From: Kordiimonadaceae bacterium
GTDB taxonomy: Bacteria > Pseudomonadota > Alphaproteobacteria > Sphingomonadales > Kordiimonadaceae
Direction: 5' to 3'
Length of the DNA: 64,000 nt
Assembly: GCA_017640725.1 (NCBI GenBank)
Contig: JAEPQB010000002.1
Span: 186,001-250,000 of the forward strand
Both the position numbers and the translations under genes were made by a program. The notes below the pieces were generated by a model, which was given only the letters and a program-made list of their open reading frames with translations, was not told the origin of the DNA and made no database searches. The first letter of the stretch is position 1, and each line of letters starts with the position of its first letter. Shown one piece after another: positions 18,442 to 26,873 of the stretch.

Positions 18442-18464
18442 CAAAGTTGCAACAATGAACTTTG
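18442..18464. promoter_or_regulatory. Inverted repeat before the FabH-type genes
   Basis: CAAAGTT and AACTTTG form perfect 7-base arms with a 9-base spacer, 25 bases before the first condensing-enzyme start and nested in a wider GCGCCA/TGGCGC dyad. Could be an operator for a fatty-acid regulator or an mRNA hairpin. No matching regulator is identifiable. Confidence 0.3.
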
Positions 18465-18488
18465 GCGCTTTTTAGAGGAATTAAGGGA

Positions 18489-19619
18489 ATGGTTGATGTC
18501 GTTATTTCCGGCACAGGGTTATATGTCCCGGAAGATAAAATCACCAATGAAGAGCTGGTTACTGCCTTTAATCAGCATGTTGATCAGTTTAACGCTGAGC
18601 ACAAGGCAGACATCGACGCTGGTTTGATGCCCGCGAAACAACACTCAAGCGCAGAATTCATCGAAAAAGCGTCGGGAATCCGAGAGCGGCATATGGTTGA
18701 CGTTCAGGGTGTCATGGACCTTAATCGGATGATGTCAAACATGCCTGACGGCGGGCATGGTGACGCAGACACGCCCTGCTTTCAGGCTGCAATGGGTATT
18801 GCGGCAGCGAAAATGGCGCTTTCTAACGCTGGCGTTGATGCGTCCGACATTGACCATATTGTCTGTACTTCAGCAGTTATGCAGAGATCATTTCCCGCGA
18901 TCGGCATCGAGGTGCAGCATTTCCTTGGCACGTCCGGCTCAGCTTTTGACATGGTCATGGGATGCTCGTCGGCGACATATGGTTTGATTGCAGGTGTGAA
19001 CGCTATCAAGAGCGGCGTTGCCGACCGAGTTTTGATGGTGAACCCGGAAATTTTCTCCACCATGGTCAACTATCGGGACCGCGACAGCCACTTCATTTTT
19101 GGAGATATTGCCACTGCAGTCGTTCTTGAGCGCGCGGATCTTGCAAAAAGTGATGATCAGTGGCTTGTTAAACACACCAAACAAAGCACTCAGTTTTCCA
19201 ACAACATTCGCTCAAACTATGGGCCAATGACCCGGATCGATGACGGCTCCATGCTTCGCGACGATATGTTTTTCGTTCAGGAAGGCCGGAAAGTGTTTAA
19301 GGAATTGCTGCCGCTGGTGACTGCTTTCATTAGCGAGCAGCTTGATGAGCGGGGCCTAGAGGTTTCGGCTCTTTCACGTATGTGGCTGCATCAGGCAAAC
19401 ATCAATATGAACATGTATGCGGCGAAAAAGCTGCTGGGTCGCGATCCACAGCCCGGCGAAGCTCCTACTGTTCTGGAGCAATATGGAAATACTGCAGGCG
19501 CTGGCTCCATTGTTGCTTTTCATCACCACAGAAATGACCTCAAGTCTGGGGACCAAGGTCTTATCTGCTCATTTGGTGCTGGTTATTCGATCGGCAGTTT
19601 GCTGGTAGAAAAACAGTAG
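18489..19619 (+). CDS. Beta-ketoacyl-ACP synthase III homologue, FabH2/PA3286 type (first copy)
   Basis: A 376-residue thiolase-fold condensing enzyme. The catalytic triad is complete: Cys159 (GCSSATYG), His301 (WLHQANIN) and Asn334 (YGNTAGAG). From memory, the sequence follows Pseudomonas aeruginosa PA3286 over its length (ISGTGLY, IEKASGI, RDRDSHFIFGD, VQEGRKVFKE, FGAGYSIGS). That enzyme condenses octanoyl-CoA from beta-oxidation with malonyl-ACP and so feeds degradation products back into fatty acid synthesis. The start MVDVVIS with GAGG upstream was preferred to a codon 27 bases earlier. A paralogue follows 26 bases downstream. Confidence 0.92.
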   Translation: MVDVVISGTGLYVPEDKITNEELVTAFNQHVDQFNAEHKADIDAGLMPAKQHSSAEFIEKASGIRERHMVDVQGVMDLNRMMSNMPDGGHGDADTPCFQAAMGIAAAKMALSNAGVDASDIDHIVCTSAVMQRSFPAIGIEVQHFLGTSGSAFDMVMGCSSATYGLIAGVNAIKSGVADRVLMVNPEIFSTMVNYRDRDSHFIFGDIATAVVLERADLAKSDDQWLVKHTKQSTQFSNNIRSNYGPMTRIDDGSMLRDDMFFVQEGRKVFKELLPLVTAFISEQLDERGLEVSALSRMWLHQANINMNMYAAKKLLGRDPQPGEAPTVLEQYGNTAGAGSIVAFHHHRNDLKSGDQGLICSFGAGYSIGSLLVEKQ

Positions 19620-19645
19620 CCAAGCAATCACTCAGGGGACTAAGG

Positions 19646-20776
19646 GTGGGCAACATCGTTATCAGCGGGACAGGTGTTTTTACGCCGTCCCAAAACCTGA
19701 CCAATGAAGCATTGGTGGCGGGATATAACGCGCACGTCGATTTATGGAACGCGGAGCACGCAGAGGAAATCGCTGCGGGGGAGATGACCGCCAAAGAACA
19801 TTCTTCAGAAGCGTTTATCGAAAAAGCCTCGGGCATCAAAAACAGATACTTGATGGAAGCTTCTGGGCTTGAAGAGCCTGACCGGATGTACCCCTATTTG
19901 TCCGACTTGGCTGAGGATGAACTCGCCAGCACGCCGGTGCAGGTTAAAATGGCGCTTGCTGCCGCCAAGGCCGCGCTCAGTGAGGCAGGCCTTGATGGCA
20001 GTGACATTGATATGGTCATCATTTCTGCCTCTGTGTGGGAACGATTTGTGCCGTCAATGGCGACTGAATTGCAGCAAATTCTGGGTGCTAATGGATTTGC
20101 TTTTGATATGGCGATGGGGTGCTCGTCAGCGACTTTTGGAATGTCGACTGCGCAAGATGCACTGATCAGCGGCATGGCAAACAAAGCTTTGGTGGTGACC
20201 GCTGAGTATCTCTCCCCGCTCATGGCGTACGAAGACCGCGACGGACACTTCATCTTTGGGGACGCGGCCGTTGCCATGATTTTGGAGCGTGAGGAAGAAG
20301 CAAGCTCAGACGCCGCATTCCGCATACTTGACCGAAAGCTTTTTACAGAATTTTCAACCAACATTCAGGCCGGTTTCGGTTCCCGTGTGTTGATTGAACG
20401 TGACAAGATTAGCGACCCAGCCCAACGCTTCAGCCAAAGTGGGCGGGTGGTCTTCAAAGAGTTATTGCCTAAAGTTATCGACCATGTGGAAAGCCACTTG
20501 GGTGCCAATGAAAAAGCGGTTTCAGATTTCAAACGCATGTGGCTACATCAAGCGAATATCAATATGAATTTGTTTGCTAGTCGCAAAATCCTTGGTCACG
20601 AACCAAGCCAAGACGAAGCACCAACAATTCTGGACCAGTATGCAAATACAGCGGGCGCCGGGTGCATGATCGCATTCAACAACCATAAAAGCGACTTTGA
20701 AAGTGGTGACCTGGGCCTGATTTGCTCATTCGGGGCAAGCTACTCAATTGGTAGCTTTATTGTTGAAAAGGTCTGA
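19646..20776 (+). CDS. Beta-ketoacyl-ACP synthase III homologue, FabH2/PA3286 type (second copy)
   Basis: Tandem paralogue of the preceding gene, also exactly 376 residues, starting with GTG (MGNIVISGTGVF). The catalytic Cys159 in MGCSSATFG, the His in WLHQANINMN and the Asn in YANTAGAG are kept, so both copies should be active. The two diverge most in residues 70-100 and 225-250, where substrate selection might differ. The close spacing implies one operon. Acyl-chain preference cannot be read from sequence; medium-chain acyl-CoA is expected from the family. Confidence 0.92.
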   Translation: MGNIVISGTGVFTPSQNLTNEALVAGYNAHVDLWNAEHAEEIAAGEMTAKEHSSEAFIEKASGIKNRYLMEASGLEEPDRMYPYLSDLAEDELASTPVQVKMALAAAKAALSEAGLDGSDIDMVIISASVWERFVPSMATELQQILGANGFAFDMAMGCSSATFGMSTAQDALISGMANKALVVTAEYLSPLMAYEDRDGHFIFGDAAVAMILEREEEASSDAAFRILDRKLFTEFSTNIQAGFGSRVLIERDKISDPAQRFSQSGRVVFKELLPKVIDHVESHLGANEKAVSDFKRMWLHQANINMNLFASRKILGHEPSQDEAPTILDQYANTAGAGCMIAFNNHKSDFESGDLGLICSFGASYSIGSFIVEKV

Positions 20777-20781
20777 ACAGA

Positions 20782-21948
20782 CTAACTAGTTTTTAGCGCA
20801 AGATTTTTGGCCACAGCGTCGATCATACCCTCCGCTTCCAGGTCGTCGCCGCGGGCGGTGAATGATGCGAGCTTAACACGCACGGTTACATCCTTGCCTT
20901 TTTGGTGATATGAGCGGCCCAGAATCTCACCTTTCACCCTGTCTTCGAGCAGTATCGCACCCTCTTCAGGTGTGCCGGGTAAAATAAGCAGAAACTCGTC
21001 ATTGCTGAAGCGGCTGAAAATATCTTGTTCGCGACGTCCCGCCACGACGGCCGTAGACAATTGTTTCAAAACCTTGTCGCAACCGGTGCGCCCCACCGCG
21101 TCTCGAATGTCTTTAATGTTCCCAACCTCTATCAACAGGATCGACACAGCATCTGCATTGCGACGGGCACGGGCTAGAACGACTTTTGCGACGGTTAAAA
21201 AGGCCCGCCGATTAAGCGATCTGGTTACGGGCTCCAGCATTTGCTCTACGCGGAGTTCCGTTTGCAAACGCTCGGCAACCATCATGATAACACCAATCAC
21301 ATAGAGCGGTGTAAACATCAAAGCTTCGAGGATCGTAAGAGGTGTGACCCATGTGGCATCATCTGCCGAAAATGCCGTATCAAATCCAAGAGCAGGCCAA
21401 CTGAATATGCGGTACAAGTTCGCCAATCCATGGATAACAAACATGGCCATAACAAAATATGAGCCCAACCTGCTTTCTCGGATCGCACTTTCATAGATGT
21501 CAATACGAAAGCCTTTGGCTCGAAAGATCACTAAGACAATACTAAAGCTGCTTATGGCGAAAAAGATCGAGACAATTGCCGTTCTTCCCAGGGCCACACC
21601 ACCGCCAGCCTGGTAGAACATCACAGCAAATACTGATGCAACGCTCAGGACCACGACCAAGAACATTAATCGTTTGGTTTTTTGATGCCAAAAATCTGCA
21701 AGACCAATCCACGCCGCCGCATGTCCGAGCACCAGGAAGACATAAATCGCGAAAATCTGCGCGAAGCTTGACGCTTCGCCAAAACCTAGTGCCAGCACCA
21801 GTCCCACAAAACTAGCCAACGGGCTAAGGGTGATTGCCGACAATCCAACGGTAGATTGATTTCTCAGCCAAAAGCCGCCCAGAAGCACGGCTGAAGCCAG
21901 ATGCATGGCAAGCGTTCCAATTATCAAAAACGAAAATCCGTCCGTCAT
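20782..21948 (-). CDS. Membrane protein with degenerate GGDEF domain
   Basis: A 388-residue protein with about seven membrane segments (residues 5-225) and a C-terminal GGDEF-fold domain (about 238-385). The active-site motif is SNDEF (315-319) instead of GGDEF, and the metal-binding Asp of the first strand appears to be Glu (LLIEVGNIKDI). The inhibitory-site motif RxxD is kept as REQD (306-309), at the normal five-residue spacing. It is therefore more likely a c-di-GMP-binding receptor than an active diguanylate cyclase. Converges with the FabH pair and diverges from blaI. Confidence 0.85.
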   Translation of the reverse strand: MTDGFSFLIIGTLAMHLASAVLLGGFWLRNQSTVGLSAITLSPLASFVGLVLALGFGEASSFAQIFAIYVFLVLGHAAAWIGLADFWHQKTKRLMFLVVVLSVASVFAVMFYQAGGGVALGRTAIVSIFFAISSFSIVLVIFRAKGFRIDIYESAIRESRLGSYFVMAMFVIHGLANLYRIFSWPALGFDTAFSADDATWVTPLTILEALMFTPLYVIGVIMMVAERLQTELRVEQMLEPVTRSLNRRAFLTVAKVVLARARRNADAVSILLIEVGNIKDIRDAVGRTGCDKVLKQLSTAVVAGRREQDIFSRFSNDEFLLILPGTPEEGAILLEDRVKGEILGRSYHQKGKDVTVRVKLASFTARGDDLEAEGMIDAVAKNLALKTS

Positions 21949-22119
21949 AACTGGTGTGTGCCCCTTTGCCTAGCCTCAAGCGATTTCAAGACCTTAACGA
22001 TATTTTTGTCAATTGCAATGCTAGACCCCGCTAATCAGGCGTCGCCACAAAACGTCTGTTGTCGAATTCAATCGACCGTGCGCGGCAAACCGTTCATCGC
22101 AATTTTTCTTGCACTCCTT

Positions 22120-22131
22120 CTACAGCTGTAG
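22120..22131. promoter_or_regulatory. BlaI/MecI-type operator 1
   Basis: Perfect 12-base palindrome CTACAGCTGTAG, containing the TACA-N2-TGTA core recognised by BlaI/MecI repressors. It lies 37 bases before the blaI start, just after a TTGCAC that could be the -35 element (22109-22114), so bound repressor would occlude the promoter. Confidence 0.85.
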
Positions 22132-22141
22132 TATCCGAATT

Positions 22142-22153
22142 CTACATATGTAG
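22142..22153. promoter_or_regulatory. BlaI/MecI-type operator 2
   Basis: Perfect palindrome CTACATATGTAG, centre to centre 22 bases from operator 1 (about two helical turns), 15 bases before the blaI start. Paired sites at this spacing are usual for dimeric BlaI repressors. Confidence 0.85.
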
Positions 22154-22167
22154 TTGAAGAGGCAAAA

Positions 22168-22542
22168 ATGACAGACGGCGTAAAACTTAGTGATCAACAG
22201 TACCAACTGATGCAAGCGCTTTGGCATCTAGGGGAAGGGTCTGCAAAAACTGTTCAAACTCAGCTCTCACATTTGGGTTTGGCGCATACGACCGTCGCCA
22301 CGATCTTAACTCGCTTGGAAAAAAAGGGCGTTTTGATTTCAAGAACCGAGGGCCGTGAGCGAATTTTCGTGCCCACAGTCAGTGAGGGCGAGGTGCGCCG
22401 GTCTATGGTTTCTTCTTTAGTTGGCACATTGTTCAAAGGGGACGACCGCCAGTTACTCGCGCATCTCGTAAAGGAAAGCGACTTGCAGCAGAACGACCTC
22501 GACGAAATTCAAAAGATGTTGGCGGAGGCTGGCAATGATTGA
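22168..22542 (+). CDS. BlaI/MecI-family transcriptional repressor
   Basis: A 124-residue winged-helix repressor with the family layout: N-terminal LSDQQYQLMQALWHLGEGSA, recognition-helix region AHTTVATILTRLEKKG (about 37-52), then a dimerisation tail. Such repressors are cleaved or released when the partner M56 receptor is activated. The two TACA-N2-TGTA operators directly upstream point to autorepression of the pair. It overlaps the M56 gene by 8 bases. Nothing nearby encodes a beta-lactamase, so the regulated stress may not be a beta-lactam. Confidence 0.95.
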   Translation: MTDGVKLSDQQYQLMQALWHLGEGSAKTVQTQLSHLGLAHTTVATILTRLEKKGVLISRTEGRERIFVPTVSEGEVRRSMVSSLVGTLFKGDDRQLLAHLVKESDLQQNDLDEIQKMLAEAGND

Positions 22543-25168
22543 TCAAATAGTTCTCGATCTGCCAATCCTGGCATTGTTCATGAAGTTTATGATTGCCAGC
22601 ACATTGTTGCTTGGTGGTGTTTGGATTCTGGAAAAAATTGGCGTGATCAATTCGCCAGATATGTCAGAGTCTGCCTGGAAGCTGGCTATATTCGCAAGTT
22701 TTGTAGCTCTATTGCCAGTTTCATTTACATCCAACAATCTGACTATTCCGATCAATGAGACAGTTGCCAGTGAATATGTCAGCCAACCTGAGCCACGCGA
22801 GACAACGCAGATAACGCAGATAACTCCACGACCGGCTCCACAGCCAGAACCGGTGAATGACAGACGCCCAACTCTTCGCTCAAACACGAGCGCTGAATTG
22901 GTGTCGCCAGAGGTTCAGGAACGTATTGATGAGGTCCGAGAACAGTTTCAGCGGCAAGCGAGTACCAACGACACCCCTCCTGTTCCGGCGAGCCAATTCA
23001 CAGCAGATCCCATGCAAGATAGGTCCAGCTTTGCTCCGGGACCAGACTCGCTGCTGATTGCGGCCTGGGCTTCCCTGGCTATGATTGCGCTTATTGCTCT
23101 TGTGGCTTCCTATTCGCGCGCCATCAAAAGCCTTGGTGACCGCACGCGAGTTCCGGCAGAACACCATGCGAACCGGACATTGCGCGCGCTTTGCGAACAG
23201 GTCGATATTCGCCATGTGCCATATCTCAGCCGGTCGAGTGCGATCAACAGCCCTGTTTGCTTGCCTCGGCGAGAGATTTGCCTGCCGGACTGGGCTTTTG
23301 AAGACATGGACGAAAAAGCACTCGACAGCCTGATCGCACATGAATTGGCGCACATGCTCAGGCGTGATCCTGTGATGATGATTTTCACTCAGACTTTATG
23401 TCGGGTGTTCTTTTTCCAACCGCTGTTTGCATTGGCACGCAGACGGCTGGAAGACAATGCCGAACTGGCAGCAGACCAGTGGGCAGCAACTCATTTGTCA
23501 ACTGCAAGAGCAGTGGCAAACGCACTCTATACGTGCGCACAAAAAATAACCGAGAAACGACAGCTACAATGGGGATTGGCCATGGCCGGTGACAAATCGA
23601 TACTAAAACAACGTGTGGAACGCCTTCTGAAGGCAGAGGGTTCTTCTTTTGATACAGCAGGCCGCATCAAACGCGGTGGCATAGCAGCGATCCTTCTGGC
23701 TGCGGTTGTCAGCCTGCCCAGTGTCGAATTTGCCACCGCCATGAGCGCAGGGCACCCGCACGACGTGCCAGACGAAGAAGAAATCGACCGGATGGTACGT
23801 CGTCTTGAACGCGACATCGCACGCGAGGTTCGTCCGCTTGAGCGCGAAATTCTGCGCGCGGTCAAGCCACTGGAAAGTGAAATTGCGCGCGAAGTTGCCG
23901 CAGTAACAGCAGATGCAGTCAGAATGGCGGCCTCAGCCGCCGAGATTGCAGCTGAAGTCTCAGCAGAAGCTGCTGCAGAAATTGCTGAAGAATTGGCGCG
24001 GCACCCCGAAATCAATCACCACTTTGAGACAGGTGGCGGCTTTCAATCCGGCAATATGCAATGGAGCGATGACGGCGAAACCATCAAAGTTAGCTGGGAT
24101 GGCCGCTTTGAACTCACAGATGACGAGCGTGGCATCAAGCGTATACGCCGCGATGGGATGCTAAACATCCGGACCGAAGATGATGATGGCCGCCGTCGCA
24201 TTCGTATGGAAAACGAACGCGGCGAAATAGAAACGACTTATTGGGTGAATGGTCGCCGCAGTGAGATGGACACAGAAGGTGAGGAGTGGCTTGCAAATAC
24301 CATTCAGAAACTTGTGCGCCATACTGCGATCGATATGGAAAACCGGATCGAGCGCTACCTTGAGCAAGGTGGTACGAAACTGGCGTTCCAGAAATTCGAT
24401 GAACTGGAAACAGATTACGCACGCCGCGTTTTTGCCAGTGTCCTTGTAGAAGAAGCCAATCTCGACAATGGTGACGCCAAAAAACTCCTGAAAGCTCTAA
24501 AAGTCATCGAAAGTGACTATGAAATCCGTTTGGTGCTTTCTGTGATGCTGGACGAAGGCTTGATAACAAAAGATACGCTGGATGAAGCGCTAGCCCTGAC
24601 AACGTCCATCGAGAGTGATTACGAGTTAAGGCTCACACTGACCCCGATGCTCGAAGAGTTCGCTTTCGACGACCGCAATATGAAGCATGTGCTTGAGCGC
24701 GCAAACTCGATAGAAAGCGACTATGAACTACGCCTCCTGCTGGCAGCGGCCATGGACGCTGGGCGCTTGTCTGACGCCAATCAGAAGCTCTTGGTCAAAG
24801 CGGCATCATCAATCGACAGTGACTATGAGCTACGCCTTGTCATTGGCCAGTTTGCTGATGAAGCCGACATGGATGAAGACCTTACCAAAGACTTGCTTGC
24901 AGCAATAGGCACCATGGACAGCGACTATGAAAAGCGCCTGGCTCTGTCTTCAATTCTTGATGAAGGAAGAATGTCGGATGAGAACTGGCTGCTTGCAATC
25001 GAACTCGCCAGCAAAATTGACGGCGACTATGAAAAGCGGCTGATCCTCTCGCAAATCAAAGATGACATGCCACGGGATTCCAAAATTGAATCAGCTTTTT
25101 GGAGCGCCGCCGACACCATCTCAGGCGACTATGAAAGAGAATTGCTTGGCGTCGATGAGCGTCGCTAA
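22535..25168 (+). CDS. BlaR1/MecR1-like M56 metallopeptidase with C-terminal 34-residue repeats
   Basis: An 877-residue membrane protein. N-terminal membrane segments (about 10-30, 45-65, 170-190, 285-305, 375-395) surround the M56 zinc site H269-E-L-A-H273. Instead of the penicillin-binding sensor of BlaR1, the C-terminal part has an 11-residue-periodic charged helix (about 410-490, RLERDIAREVR-like units), an Ala/Glu-rich helix, a beta-rich stretch (about 500-580), and then seven exact 34-residue repeats plus a half repeat (624-877) starting I-E/D-S-D-Y-E-x-R-L. Paired with blaI. The sensor input is unknown; the repeat domain is likely it. Confidence 0.9.
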   Translation: MIDQIVLDLPILALFMKFMIASTLLLGGVWILEKIGVINSPDMSESAWKLAIFASFVALLPVSFTSNNLTIPINETVASEYVSQPEPRETTQITQITPRPAPQPEPVNDRRPTLRSNTSAELVSPEVQERIDEVREQFQRQASTNDTPPVPASQFTADPMQDRSSFAPGPDSLLIAAWASLAMIALIALVASYSRAIKSLGDRTRVPAEHHANRTLRALCEQVDIRHVPYLSRSSAINSPVCLPRREICLPDWAFEDMDEKALDSLIAHELAHMLRRDPVMMIFTQTLCRVFFFQPLFALARRRLEDNAELAADQWAATHLSTARAVANALYTCAQKITEKRQLQWGLAMAGDKSILKQRVERLLKAEGSSFDTAGRIKRGGIAAILLAAVVSLPSVEFATAMSAGHPHDVPDEEEIDRMVRRLERDIAREVRPLEREILRAVKPLESEIAREVAAVTADAVRMAASAAEIAAEVSAEAAAEIAEELARHPEINHHFETGGGFQSGNMQWSDDGETIKVSWDGRFELTDDERGIKRIRRDGMLNIRTEDDDGRRRIRMENERGEIETTYWVNGRRSEMDTEGEEWLANTIQKLVRHTAIDMENRIERYLEQGGTKLAFQKFDELETDYARRVFASVLVEEANLDNGDAKKLLKALKVIESDYEIRLVLSVMLDEGLITKDTLDEALALTTSIESDYELRLTLTPMLEEFAFDDRNMKHVLERANSIESDYELRLLLAAAMDAGRLSDANQKLLVKAASSIDSDYELRLVIGQFADEADMDEDLTKDLLAAIGTMDSDYEKRLALSSILDEGRMSDENWLLAIELASKIDGDYEKRLILSQIKDDMPRDSKIESAFWSAADTISGDYERELLGVDERR
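24404..25165 (+). repeat. Tandem 34-residue (102-base) coding repeats in the M56 protein
   Basis: Units begin at residues 624, 658, 692, 726, 760, 794, 828 and 862, spaced by exactly 34 residues, the last cut at 16 residues by the stop. Each opens with a variant of IESDYELRL and continues as two predicted helices. DNA identity between units is moderate, so the array is old rather than recently expanded. Confidence 0.9.
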
Positions 25169-25221
25169 GCCCCATCACAGTGCCCAGTGGGGCACACCTT
25201 TGTGAACCACAACTTGAACCC

Positions 25222-25258
25222 CCTCCCCTTTGCTTTACCCTTAAAGCATCAGGGGAGG
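25222..25258 (+). promoter_or_regulatory. Terminator-like hairpin enclosing the dipeptidase ribosome binding site
   Basis: CCTCCCCT (25222-25229) pairs perfectly with AGGGGAGG (25251-25258), with an inner GCTTTA/TAAAGC stem; seven T follow and then the ATG at 25266. It has the form of a terminator for the M56 operon, yet its 3' arm is also the Shine-Dalgarno sequence of the next gene, spaced 7 bases from the start. Confidence 0.8.
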
Positions 25259-25265
25259 TTTTTTT

Positions 25266-26447
25266 ATGCAGGGGCGTTTCAAAAAGATAGTGGCCGGAGT
25301 TTTGGGGCTGTTAATCCTCGCGGTTATCGGGGTTAGAGTAATTGCGCCGCTTATGTTGGAAAGTTCACTCAACCGGCAGATTTTCTTTCCTGATCAAAAG
25401 GTAGCGGATGCTACACGCATGCTGCACACCGATATGCTGATCATGGACTGGCATACGGATACCCTTCTGTGGAATAGAAACCTTCTGGATCAGGCCGAAC
25501 GCGGTCATGCAGATGTACCGCGCCTGCAAAGCGCCGGCTTTGACCTGATGATGTTCACGACCGTTACCAAATCGCCTCGTGGTCAGAACATTGGTAAAAA
25601 CACAGGTGACTCTGACAATATTACACCGCTTGTGATGGTCCAGGGCTGGCCAATGCGCACATGGAACAGCCTTTTGGAACGCGCCCTATATCAGGCAGAA
25701 AAACTGGATCATGCTGTCATGGACTCAGGAGGATCTCTCGCGTGGGTGCGAAACAAAAGTGAGCTGACCAGCCACCTTGAAGCACGCCAAAACAGTGCCG
25801 CGCCTCACAGCGTCGGCGCGCTCCTGGGGTCTGAGGGCGCGCACCCGTTGGAAGGGAAGCTGGAAAACATCGACCTGATGTTTGAAGCCGGGTATCGCAT
25901 GATGGGCATCACCCATTTTTTTGATAATGAGCTTGCAGGTTCCCTCCACGGTGTTAGCAAAGCCGGCTTGACAGATTTTGGCCGCGCGGCCATCGCACGC
26001 TTTGACGAACTAGAGATGATCATCGATCTCGCGCATGTTTCAGAAGCCGCCGCATACGAAATTCTTGCGCTGTCATCCCGCGCGCCCGTCGTTTCCCACA
26101 CCGGCTTGAAGGGGCACTGCGACACTGCCCGCAACTTCTCGGACGATCTGATGAAAGCGATAGCTGCCAAAGGCGGACTAATCGCTGTTGGCTTTTGGCA
26201 AGAAGCCATTTGCACACCAACACCGACTGGCATTGCAGCTGCTATTGACTATGGCATCAAACTGGTTGGCGAAGATCACATTGTCATCGGATCTGACTGG
26301 GATGGCAGCACTGAATCGATCACCGCGCCGGATTTTCCGCTGATCACCCAGGCTTTGCAAAAGCTTGGATACTCAGAAGCTAGCATACGCAAAGTGATGG
26401 GACAGAACAGCGTGCAATTTTTGCAGCGCTGGTTGCCAAATGGCTAA
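25266..26447 (+). CDS. Membrane dipeptidase, peptidase family M19 (renal dipeptidase type)
   Basis: A 393-residue zinc dipeptidase with an N-terminal membrane anchor or signal (about 8-30). Family motifs: the HTD zinc pair in MDWHTDTLLW (about 62), Glu in LLGSEGAHPLEG, MGITHF, DLAHVS (about 258) and SHTG (about 277), and IGSDWDG near the end. M19 enzymes hydrolyse a range of dipeptides, including Cys-Gly from glutathione breakdown, and some D-amino acid dipeptides. The start lies behind AGGGGAGG inside a hairpin (25222-25258), so translation may be controlled. Followed by a MAPEG gene. Confidence 0.92.
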   Translation: MQGRFKKIVAGVLGLLILAVIGVRVIAPLMLESSLNRQIFFPDQKVADATRMLHTDMLIMDWHTDTLLWNRNLLDQAERGHADVPRLQSAGFDLMMFTTVTKSPRGQNIGKNTGDSDNITPLVMVQGWPMRTWNSLLERALYQAEKLDHAVMDSGGSLAWVRNKSELTSHLEARQNSAAPHSVGALLGSEGAHPLEGKLENIDLMFEAGYRMMGITHFFDNELAGSLHGVSKAGLTDFGRAAIARFDELEMIIDLAHVSEAAAYEILALSSRAPVVSHTGLKGHCDTARNFSDDLMKAIAAKGGLIAVGFWQEAICTPTPTGIAAAIDYGIKLVGEDHIVIGSDWDGSTESITAPDFPLITQALQKLGYSEASIRKVMGQNSVQFLQRWLPNG

Positions 26448-26480
26448 GCGATTTCAACTAACTATTCTTTGAGGAAAACA

Positions 26481-26867
26481 ATGACACCGGAACTTGACCT
26501 TTTGCTATGGAGCGTGATCCTCACATTTGTATTGATCCTTATACCTGCTGGCGAAGCATTGCGGCGTAACGGCGCCGAAGCGCAAGGCGGGGCGCGCGAT
26601 AACTTACCGGAACCGAGCATATTCAACAGACGCGCAACACGCCTCTACAAAAACATGCTTGAAAATATGGTTTTGTTCACGCCGCTTGTATTGATCACCC
26701 ATCTCGCTGAAGCATCGAATTCCATGACCCTGTTGGGCGCACAGATATTCTTCTATTCGAGGGTCGCGCATGCTGTGATCTATCTCGCCGGGTGGCCCAT
26801 GATCAGACCGCTTGCCTGGTTTGCAAGCGTCATCGGCATGGGCATGATTGCCTGGCAGCTGTTGTGA
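26481..26867 (+). CDS. MAPEG-family membrane protein
   Basis: A 128-residue membrane protein with four hydrophobic segments and the MAPEG (glutathione and eicosanoid-related) signature in the FNRRATRLYKNMLENMVLF region and FFYSRVAHAVIYLAGWP. Bacterial members are related to microsomal glutathione transferases, but most are uncharacterised. The ATG at 26481 behind GAGGAAAACA is preferred to a TTG 12 bases earlier. It lies 33 bases after the dipeptidase gene in the same direction, so probably co-transcribed. Confidence 0.85.
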   Translation: MTPELDLLLWSVILTFVLILIPAGEALRRNGAEAQGGARDNLPEPSIFNRRATRLYKNMLENMVLFTPLVLITHLAEASNSMTLLGAQIFFYSRVAHAVIYLAGWPMIRPLAWFASVIGMGMIAWQLL

Positions 26868-26873
26868 CGGTGC

